Source: Elysia crispata
Lineage: Eukaryota; Mollusca; Gastropoda; Plakobranchidae
Length of the DNA: 64,000 nt
NCBI GenBank assembly: GCA_033675545.1
Contig: JAWDGP010002535.1
Span: 666,001 to 730,000, forward strand
Reading direction: 5' to 3'
Shown here: positions 1-64,000 of the stretch, piece after piece
How positions within the stretch are numbered: the first letter of the stretch is position 1
Layout of the letters: each line of letters opens with the position of its first letter
Position numbers and translations under genes: made by a program
The notes under the pieces: generated by a model
What the model saw: the letters and a program-made list of their open reading frames with translations, nothing else
Database searches by the model: none
What the model was told of the DNA's origin: nothing

Positions 1-179
1 CTTCCTACTCTTCGTCCCTCTTAACGGATTTTACCGAAATATGCGATGAACACGTGGCACTTCCCTGCTAATCGAAATGTTCTGTTTGACTCATTCAAAG
101 TGTGTGATATCACGGCTCAAGCTGTCTCAAACTCTGCGTGACGGCGGCCAGCCAATCAAGTACTAAATCTTGTGGCTCA
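1..179. other. Unassigned flank
   Basis: I see no exon, repeat or RNA gene in this stretch. It runs directly into a long trinucleotide repeat. Confidence 0.4.
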
Positions 180-778
<599 letters not shown>

Positions 779-1672
779 CATGTACCACATGATTATGATG
801 GTGCAGACAAATTAGGAAAGACAGTTCTCAAAGGTTAGAAACTTAGATCACCGTTTAAACTGGCCAAAAATCAAATTCTGACGTCAGATACACCTGACGA
901 GCAAACTGGGATTGTGAAGCAACGAACAAAACTTGAAATGGACCAAACTTAAACAAAAAATTAAATTCTGAATATAAAAGACAAAGTGGTAGAAACTAAA
1001 CTTTGATGTGCAGACTTTGCATTGGCCACACATGGTCAGCACACAATCTCCTGCTGAAAAGGGTAGAATGTTTTTCTTATATTTATGGCAGCCTCTGTCA
1101 AACAAGTACTAGTAAAATGTGTAGATTTTCTAAAGTACGAGAAATAAACTCTACGGGTCAAACTATCTCTAGAGATTTTTATGAGAGGTAAACTCCTACA
1201 AGATAACAGGTTACATGAATGAATTGACTTGTTTTAACGTTGCTTCAATATTTTTACGCTTTTCAACATATTCGAAAAAAATTAAAAAATGCAAAGAATT
1301 AACTTATTTACAGTGAGACCAACGAGAGCCATACGGTCTGAAGGAAGCCAACTCGTATTCTTCGCGAGAATTTTTTTAAAGTGGATAAAAAAAATTATCT
1401 AGAGAAAGTGAGAATTCCACTCAGAATATTGTGTTAAAAAAACAGCGAATTAAGTTTTTGTCGTTATCGCAGGCTTTCTAACAGTAGCGTGATTAGTCTC
1501 AGGAAAATACCCTCAGAACAAAGCTGGCGTCAGCTGTTAAAACATCATTCAACCAATCAATGTCGTCACTGTAAGCACATGTGGGTTTCCTTCTGACCAG
1601 CTCTGGACTTCAAGGCGACATCGACAGAGGTCAATTGGCACTTAAAGTCTCAGGTGTTCGGCCCTCATACAG
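779..1672. other. Non-coding stretch; one weak candidate exon
   Basis: No gene is recognised. A pyrimidine-rich AG at about 1599 (ttccttctgaccag) is followed by an open frame in + ending VFGPHTGIFVAK just before a gtaact at 1690. This could be an exon of DNAH1 or of another gene, but I cannot match it to a family. It is mentioned because the next repeat resembles copies of its 3' end. Confidence 0.25.
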
Positions 1673-2000
1673 GAATCTTTGTTGCCAAGGTAACTTAATC
1701 AAAACAATGATGCAAATATCTTGGTTACAAGTATAACTTAGTCAAAACAATGATGCAGATTTCTTTGTTGAAAATGTAACTTAGTCGAAACAAGGATACA
1801 GACATCTTTGTTGGAAAAGGTAACTGTTGGAAAAGGTAACTTAGTCAAAACAAGGATACAGATATTTTTGTTGAAAAAGATAACTTAGTCGAAACTAGGA
1901 TACAGACATCTTTGTTGAAAAAGGTAACTTAGCCAAAACAAGGATACTGATATCTTTGTTGAAAAAGGTAACTTAGTCAAAACAAGCATACAGACATCCC
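1673..2000. repeat. ~44-bp minisatellite, about 7 copies
   Basis: The unit reads approximately atctttgttgaaaaag / gtaacttagtcaaaacaagg / atacagac. Copies are diverged and one is truncated. Each unit contains an AAG-gtaact donor-like junction. The first unit merges with the candidate exon end at 1689 (atctttgttgccaag then gtaact), so this may be another donor-side duplication of the kind seen at DNAH1 exons. Confidence 0.75.
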
Positions 2001-2519
2001 CTGAAAGCAAAATGCAGAAACACACAAGTGCGAAAAAAAATTATATGCAAAAAAAAAAAACGTATTAAAATACCATTGCCATGCTCCTATTGCTGGATGG
2101 TAATGACTTGTTTATGAGCTGTAAGTTTAGCTACGATCATTTCATCCACACACGAACCACCCGTGTTTCTTGCCTTTTTCCAGGCCAAGCAAGGCGAGAG
2201 CTGTGCCAGTGGTATTGTAAGTATAATAGATCTATCTTGTTGGGAAATCAACATCCTTAAACAAATAAAACGAGGTTTCATCCAAGCTTAGCTCTTTTCT
2301 GTGGTTTACGCTTTTAAATAGCCTGAAATATGAATCTGGTTACTCCTTAATATTGCCCTGAAACAAAATGAGACAATAGCAATCTTCATCTCAGTCAAAG
2401 AAGCCATTACATGTGTAGTATGCGTTGCATTGAACCATGTTTAAACGCCATTCTGGCTATATAAGTGATTGCTATTTTAAAACTTCTATAAAATAATACA
2501 AGACCATGATGATGGTGAT
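2001..2519. other. Unassigned AT-rich DNA
   Basis: No gene is supported. A 33-nt segment at about 2184-2216 has a strong acceptor (ttcttgcctttttccag) and a strong donor (gtaagt) and could be a micro-exon. The peptide (AKQGESCASGI) matches nothing I recognise. Confidence 0.3.
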
Positions 2520-2870
<351 letters not shown>

Positions 2871-2875
2871 AAGCA

Positions 2876-3975
2876 AGGCGAAAATTGGGAACCATCTAAC
2901 CGAGCAAATCAAAGAAAAAAAATGTGATTTTTTTTTTTAAAGAAAAAGACGAATGTGCGAACTACTTCCTGTAAGCACAGCTTAACAGAAATTGTAGGAA
3001 GTAAACTTTGAGTACGCAGACGATATAAACGGCGGCAGATCTAAATTTCTAAAACCGTCTGGAATAAGTGTAAGATCTAACCTAAGTAAAGAATCTAAAA
3101 AGCTACTTGGCCATAAGCTCTAGATCTAGGGCCTATGTGTTTACAACAGCTAGACTCAAATCAAAAGGTTAAGATCTAGACTAGACAGATCTCGATTGAA
3201 CTTTAAGGCTTAGAATTTTAACAAAAATTTTAATTTCTAGATCCTGATTTTGTGTTTAGAATAAAAATGGATCGCGATTTCTAGATCTAGATTCTAGGTA
3301 AAGATAGGCAGGTGGAGGCGGAAGTCGAACAATAGATATCAAAACTATAGACTTGTTTAATTCCCAAAGGTTCCACACTGCCGGAAAATATAAACCATGG
3401 TTTCTTTCGTAGAACGGGGTTTTCAGCAATAGAGCTAGGCGAAAAATGTGGACCATCCAACCAAGCAATTCTAGACCACCTAGGCACGTTAAATTTGGCA
3501 TAAAGTTGTAAATTGGCCTAAATATTGGAGTGGTCATAATATTTTTTCACCAATATAGTGTGTTTGGAAACTTTGAGGCAAACATGTGATAATTGTTTTC
3601 TTAAAAGAAAAAGGTGGAAAGTGACAGTCATATACTCGTAAGTACAGCTGAGTAGAGGCGGCAGGAATGAAACTGAAAGTAATTATACAGTGACAACGAC
3701 GTCAGATCTAAAACGTCTGTGATAGATCTAAATGTTATAGAGTAAGATCTAGTTAAAGAATCTAAGACATTAATTTGCTTGGACACAGATTCTAGATATC
3801 GGACCTTGATATTTAAAGTATCTAGACTCAAATCAAAAGATTTAGGTCCAGATTAAAATACACCTAGATTAACTTTTAGTTTTACTTTTAAGCATAGAAG
3901 TTAAGCTGTACGGGTCGATCTAGATCTAGATTCTGTGTTTAGAATTAAAGAGCTATGTCTAGATTCTATGTACAG
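2876..3975. repeat. Diverged direct duplication rich in TCTAGATCT
   Basis: Two diverged direct copies can be followed, about 2876-3325 and 3430-3975. Shared landmarks in the same order include aaggcgaaaa.tgggaaccat-like starts, cgtcagatctaaa, taaagaatctaa, tagactcaaatcaaaag and agattctatg/aggtagataggtggagg. Both are packed with AGATCT and CTAGAT words. I found no coding frame. It may be an old non-autonomous element or a segmental duplication. Confidence 0.6.
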
Positions 3976-4045
3976 GTAGATAGGTGGAGGATATCTGGAT
4001 CATGTAAGTGAAAGGATAGATATCAAGTCCATTTATAAGCCTATA

Positions 4046-4378
4046 TGGAAAGGTAAACGATACTTACCAAGTTGAAGTTTGCTGTATATTCTACGGACCC
4101 ATTAATATTCATCTAGGTCAATTGAGATAGGCTGGTCACGCCGGTGGAGGCTCAGACTTTAAAGTTGTTAACTATTATGATTCTAATGTGGTCTATGATG
4201 CTGACATATCATTACACACAAATACGTATGGGAGGGTGCAATCAACATAGACAAGGGAGGGCAATTGACCTCGATGAATATTAATGGGTCCGTAGAATAT
4301 ACAGCAAGCTTCAACTTGGTAAGTATCGTTTACCTTTCCATTCTACGGACCCACTTAATATTCATGAGGTCACTTGAG
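4046..4378. repeat. 79-bp inverted repeat (MITE-like) plus a partial third copy
   Basis: The left arm is 4046-4124 and the right arm 4262-4340. They are reverse complements with only about two or three mismatches, and both contain tatattctacggaccc. The spacer is 137 bp. A third partial copy in left-arm orientation follows immediately (4341-4378, ttctacggaccca.. ..ttcat). Such long near-identical arms around a short non-coding centre suggest a foldback or non-autonomous DNA transposon. I did not identify a clear target-site duplication. Confidence 0.7.
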
Positions 4379-4499
4379 ACTTCAAAGACATTATAGTTAA
4401 CACAACTTATACTATCAGGGCAATGTGCCAGTCCACATCGTGTGAAAAAATTCGTTACACATAATTACATTGTAATTGAATCCAGAATCACATGTCGTT

Positions 4500-5347
4500 G
4501 AGATGTTAAGATTGCACTACAACCTCCAACTTCAGTGCGCATTTCTCAGTGATTACATTCTCTTCTAAGTCTATCATTTTCCCCACAGCCTCAGTTTCAA
4601 ATACGTTTGATTTTAACTTGCTGGGCCTACATTTTTTCTCTGGGTATGTTTAATGGCGCGCTGCCGGCTCTTGTTTGGCTGGTGTGAAGCATCTTCATAT
4701 AAGCCAAGGGCACCTGCCAGCAGTTGCTGTGGAAAGGGAAAAGTACTACTACTGTCACCTACTTTCGACCAGGCTTGTGCCAGGGCTTTTGCAAAAGAAT
4801 TTTCTGTACTTTGTCATGCCCTCTGACAGCTGAGGATACTTGTTGGTAGATTTCAGGGTTTCATTCCAGCACTTATATCCGCTCAAAATTGGAGAGGATT
4901 CTGACATCAACCTCCACCTTTGCTCTCATCTCTTTATCAAGTCGGTGGGCCAGGACTTTCTTGATATTTTCTGCTACATCATGATTGATTTCAATCTGAC
5001 CCACCTTGAACACACCTGTCAGTGGTCGTAGGACAGAGATGCTATCCGAATTAGCGGATAAGTTAAAATACAGCATTTCTGATTGAGGCAACGACGAGCC
5101 CACTTGGGGGGCGCGTGTCGTCTGATTCCAGAAGATGAGGTATGGGACAGGAATGTTGGGGCTCGACCAGGGGTGCGTTTTGAGGAAAATAAGTATGCAT
5201 GAGCCCTTGGTCACATTCTTTATTGGCATCAAATGATTCTATTAATTCTGCGGCCACATGTAACATTCTCGTTACAAGGGATAAGTGTTCCTCGATCCTT
5301 TGCAGCTCCTGATGCAGCTCCACCATGATGAAGATCAGAACGCTCAA
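4500..5347 (-). pseudogene. Unrecognised minus-strand coding remnant
   Basis: Minus-strand translation gives protein-like stretches in more than one frame. Examples are ELHQELQRIEEHLSLVTRML, HRLDKEMRAKVEVDVRIL and VGKMIDLEENVITEKCALKL. Composition is normal for soluble protein and quite unlike the surrounding AT-rich DNA. No single frame covers the whole, so it is probably a decayed gene copy or transposon product. I do not recognise the family and assign no function. Confidence 0.35.
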
Positions 5348-6039
5348 TTCCTTATGACAATAACAATAATAACAACAATAAAACCGAGCAAGTATATAAA
5401 GTATAGAGAATTATATACTGAAGAGAACAGCTGAATTACTCATAATTCTTTACCCATGCTTCTATCACAACACAAATGTAACGTATTTATTAATTCATCA
5501 AACCCCGGACAGACAAAAAGCATTATTGGGACGTGATAACATTGGAAGCATTAAGGCATGACTGTTATTGCTGACAGTCTGCCTCTGTTCGTATAATCTC
5601 CATATCTGAAAATTACAACAAAGAACTTTATGTTAGAGAACAATCTTGTAGCCTCTAAACCTTTATCAATCAACCAAGGTTTTCCCGAAATACATAAATC
5701 GCAGCCTTTGCCATGCTCAGTCACTAGATGAAGTGGCACGTTACTTCGAGACAAGTTTTAATGAGCTCTATTGCACCTGTGAAATAAGCAACCAGAATGA
5801 TTATTCTTTGTCAACAGAGCAATTCACTCTTTTCAAAAGTTTCTTTTAAGCAAGTAGGTTGCATTATTTAGAATTATTCATGTTTCGATTTCATTCGTTC
5901 TGAAGCATAAAATATGAGGCATCGAGGAGCAATTTAGCTTTAGGATTTTACCAAAGCACATAAGCTTCAGCATTTAAAGACAATTTATTACACTGCTGAT
6001 GACATTGCATGTTTATCACACGCACCAAAACATGTAGCC
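5348..6039. other. Unassigned AT-rich DNA
   Basis: I see no exon, repeat family or RNA gene. Short open frames here lack protein-like composition. Confidence 0.4.
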
Positions 6040-7310
6040 TTCTAATTCAGTTTAAACAATGATTGAATTGTGAGTTGCAAACTAAAGCAGTTAAGCTGGA
6101 GCATTCGGTAACGGTATAAACCACTGATTGAATAGCATGTTATTATCTGAAGCACAGAAGCCGTAGCAATCGGAAGTAAATTATACAACTGATTAAATAG
6201 CATGTTTCTAACCGAAGCACATAAGCCGTAGCATACGGACAAAATTTATACAACTGATTGAATAACATGGTTTTATCCGAAGCACATATACATAAGCTGC
6301 AGTGATAGGAAGTAGGTTAAACCATTGGTTGATTGGACCAGTTTAAACATCTGATTAACATCCATGTTTTAGGTCCGAAGCACATAAATTGTAGCATTCG
6401 GAGGAAATTTTGGTAACTGATTGAATTGCACATTTTTTCCTGGAGCACATAATCTGTGGCATTCGGGGCAGTTTAGATAACTGGTGCATTTTCTTTCTTT
6501 TACTCTGTTATGTTCCGAAGCACAGAAGATGTAGCATTCGAAAGCAGTCTAGACAACTGATTGAATTGCACATTTTTTCCCGAAGCACATAACCTGTCGC
6601 ATTCGGGGCAGTTTAGATAACTGGTGCATTTTCTTTCTTTTACTCTGTTATGTTCCGAAGCACAGAAGATGTAGCATTCGAAAGCAGTCTAGACAACTGA
6701 TTGAATTGCACATTTTTTCCCGAAGCACATAACCTGTCGCATTCGGGGCAGTTTAGATAACTGGTGCATTTTCTTTCTTTTACTCTGTTATGTTCCGAAG
6801 CACAGAAGATGTAGCATTCGAAAGCAGTCTAGACAACTGATTGAATTGCACATTTTTTCCCGAAGCACATAACCTGTCGCATTCGGGGCAGTTTAGATAA
6901 CTGGTGCATTTTCTTTCTTTTACTCTGTTATGTTCCGAAGCACAGAAGATGTAGCATTCGAAAGCATTTATTTTCTTTTTAATATTCCGAAGCACAGAAG
7001 ATGTAGCATTCGGAAGCAGCCTAGACAAGTGAGTGAATTGCACATTTTTTCCCGAAGCACATAAGATGTAGCATATGGGCCAGTTTAGTCAACTGGTGAT
7101 TTTCTTTCTTTCACTCTTTTATGTTGCGAAGCACAGAAAATGTAGCATTTGAAAGCACTTTTTAAAAAAAATTCTTTTTAGATATTCCGAAGCACAGAAG
7201 ATGTAGCATTCGGGAGCAGTCTGGACAACTTGTGCATTTTAATATTCCGAAGCACAGAAGATGTAGCTTTCGGAAGTAGTCTAGACAACAAAGTGAATTG
7301 CACTAACTGG
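6040..7310. repeat. ~70-bp minisatellite with a 140-bp higher-order unit
   Basis: The monomer carries ccgaagcacagaagatgtag followed by cattcgg, then an ..aactgattgaattgcac.. half. The monomer ends CCGAA and TTCGG are complementary, so each could form a small hairpin. Early monomers (6040-6480) are diverged. From about 6511 a dimer of 140 bp repeats almost identically, with tgttccgaag at 6511, 6651, 6791 and 6931. Later copies decay again up to about 7310. No coding role is visible. Confidence 0.9.
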
Positions 7311-7446
7311 TGCATTTAAATCGGTTGCACTAATATGAAATTTTCTCTTGTAGTCATACAGTCAATAAACATATCAAGTGTTGTAAACAAATACATGTAT
7401 TATAGTTGTTAGGTTTACAAGATTGCAGCTCTTAATCAGTTGAAAC

Positions 7447-7811
<365 letters not shown>

Positions 7812-7920
7812 TCAGAGTCCTTATACACTTGAAAATCCTATTTGCAAAGAACATCTCATTGAAAAATGATATTACAAAACATGCAATCACAACAGAACGT
7901 GTGCATAAAAGTACAAGGTT

Positions 7921-8420
7921 TTACTTTAACTGCGGTATGTGGTAGAACAAATGTACCTTGAGCAGCTTTTTAAAAGTTCCTCCGGAATTCGCGTCGCTCA
8001 GTGGCTGTGGTAGGCTGTTCCAGATCTTCTGTGCCTCAGAACTTAAAACTTATTCGTCATACTTTTTAGACTTTAGTTCTAGATTGTTTTTTGCCATTTA
8101 GAGTTTTTTTCCCAAACTCGAATGAAGGGACTGTGATGGTAATTAAGGTTAGGAAAGGAGATTTAACAAATATGTAATAAATGAGAATCGAAGTTTTATA
8201 GCTAATGCGTGATTTTACTGGTAACAAGTGGAGGTAATTAAGGAGAGGTGTTTCATGGTGCCAATTTCTTTTGCCTGTTACTATCCTAGCAGCACTATTT
8301 TGGCATCTTTGTAACATATCCAGACTGTCCTTAGGTAAGTTGAAATGTAAGGAATTACAAGTTCAGCCTTGAAAGAATTAAAATTGATGCAAGTGTCTTT
8401 TTTAATGTTTCGTTCAGAAA
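7921..8420 (-). mobile_element. 3' end of a non-LTR retrotransposon (LINE)
   Basis: The minus strand encodes the typical C-terminal tail of a LINE reverse transcriptase ORF: QNSAARIVTGKRNWHHETPL followed by LLPVKSRISYK, then in another frame KIWNSLPQPLSDANSGGTFK ending at a stop near 7921. The QNSAAR..TG, LPV..RI.YK and WNSLP motifs are shared by Jockey/CR1/L2-like elements; I cannot choose a clade. The copy is 5'-truncated and frameshifted, hence dead. DNA up to about 8700 may be older parts of the same element. Confidence 0.75.
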
Positions 8421-9206
8421 TTTTGTCATATCGTCTACTCTCCGCAATTCAAGATCCATAGCTTAAAAAGTTGGCTGACATGAGACTGCATCGATAACTT
8501 TTCTACTTACATACCATGAAATTTTTTTAAAGCTTTATTGATATGAATTACCGCATCATGTCCAATATTTAAGTGTTCTATTATTGTCTTTCACTTTATT
8601 TCTAAGATCGAAAAGTAGACATTCTATTTTGTCTCAGTTCAGCTGAGCTTGTTTGTTACCATCCAGTTCTGTACTTCATTTATAGAAAATTCAAATTTTT
8701 CGACAAGCGCAAAGAACTACGGATGGTAATAGTAATTAATCAAGCATAATGATGATGCTTTAAACCGGGAGCAGTTATAATAGAATTAAGAGGCTTTGTA
8801 TACAAAGTAACTAGTACAGATCCCAGCACAGAAAGATCTACGTAAAACGTTGTACGGGAAAAAAGGGGACTTGGAGCAAACCAAAGAAGTCAGTCAAGTG
8901 GTAGTCAACTACGATATTTCATTAATCCATATTTTCATGTTAACCTGCAAGTACAACTAGTTGATTTTTGATTTTCAGAAACATTATAATAACTAAATAC
9001 CACAAAGACAGGTCCACTGCTGGGCAGGATATTTCGTATGTTTTTTTGGTAAAGCAATAGTATGTGCATGTATAATATTTCAGTTCAATCTGGCTATCAT
9101 TATGTCGGTTTTGTATTAAAGCATAATGCAATACGTTTCTATTGTGGCTCACAGTCCTTGCTTGAACACTTTATTTAAATATCTTTGTACATGCTCTAGT
9201 CATAGC
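8421..9206. other. Unassigned AT-rich DNA, possibly decayed LINE then upstream intron
   Basis: I find no exon that could encode the DNAH1 residues expected just before e1. The preceding exon therefore probably lies further upstream or outside the window. Confidence 0.35.
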
Positions 9207-9642
9207 TCCCTTATACTCAATGTTAATCGAATAGTTTTGTTCTGTCTGAGTCAGGATTTCGCGACCCTCATACTCGATGTTATTTCTGTTCTGTCTGTCA
9301 GGATTTCGCAACCCTTACACTCGATGTTAATTCTGTTCTGTCTGTCAGGATTTCGCAACCCTTACACTCGATGTTAATTCTGTTTTGTCTGTGTCAGGAT
9401 TTCGCGACCCTTACACTCGATGTTAATTCTGTTTTGTCTGTGTCAGGATTTCGCGACCCTTACACTCGATGTTAATTCTGTTTTGTCTGTGTCAGGATTT
9501 CGCGACCCTTACACTCGATGTTAATTCTGTTCTGTCTGTGTCAGGATTTCGCGACCCTTACACTCGATGTTAATTCTGTTCTGTCTGTGTCAGGATTTCG
9601 CGACCCTTACACTCGATGTTAATTCTGTTCTGTCTGTGTCAG
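9207..9642 (+). repeat. 49-bp array of the DNAH1 e1 splice acceptor
   Basis: Eight tandem copies precede the genuine acceptor. Each has ttctgt(t/c)(t/c)tgtctgtgtcag followed by GATTTCGCGACCC and then ttacactcgatgttaa. The spacing is 49 bp in the later copies (for example gtgtcaggat at 9391, 9440, 9489). The 13 nt after each AG are identical or nearly identical to the first 13 nt of e1, which then continues AAGCTTTTG instead of ttacac. The array is therefore a tandem copy of an intron-exon junction: about 36 nt of intron and 13 nt of exon. Confidence 0.93.

Positions 9643-64000
<54,358 letters not shown>

Noticed and set aside
2184-2216. 33-nt micro-exon
   Set aside because: The splice signals are good on both sides, but the peptide has no recognisable match and the frame connection to any neighbour is unknown.

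Overview
The window is animal nuclear DNA carrying the 5' part of one large gene on the + strand: DNAH1, the axonemal inner-arm dynein heavy chain. Fifteen exons (e1-e15, 9643 to the right edge) are joined by GT-AG introns with consistent phases; one intron appears to be GC-AG. They encode about 793 residues that align in order with the N-terminal tail of human DNAH1 (roughly residues 165-950, compared from memory). The motor domain and the true N-terminus lie outside. The repeat-rich, AT-rich introns, mariner and LINE remnants, long (CT)n/(GA)n and (AAT)n tracts and TCTAGATCT-rich DNA suggest a mollusc, perhaps a gastropod. That placement is inference.

Layout: 1-9200 is non-coding or upstream intron. 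It holds (AAT)n tracts, several minisatellites, a 79-bp inverted repeat, an unrecognised minus-strand coding remnant, a near-perfect palindrome and the 3' end of a LINE. 9207-11680 carries e1-e4. 11681-40102 is one intron, almost entirely a 58-bp tandem repeat (about 460 copies) interrupted by a mariner transposon at 18048-19411. 40103-45458 carries e5-e8. 45459-58707 is an intron dominated by an 86-bp tandem repeat with embedded (CT)n (113 copies before the exon). 58708-64000 carries e9-e15 with more minisatellites.

The main observation is that the large arrays are not unrelated satellites. Each is a tandem amplification of one of the gene's own exon-intron junctions. The 58-bp unit is the 3' splice site plus the first ~35 nt of e5. 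The 86-bp unit is the branch region, pyrimidine tract, AG and first ~38 nt of e9. A 49-bp array is the 3' splice site plus first 13 nt of e1. A 96-bp array is the last ~38 nt of e12 plus its 5' splice site, and it is in frame throughout. Smaller donor-side duplications follow e1 and e13. In every case the copies lie on the intron side and the genuine exon is the exon-side terminal copy. Hundreds of decoy splice sites therefore sit inside a gene whose coding sequence still looks intact.
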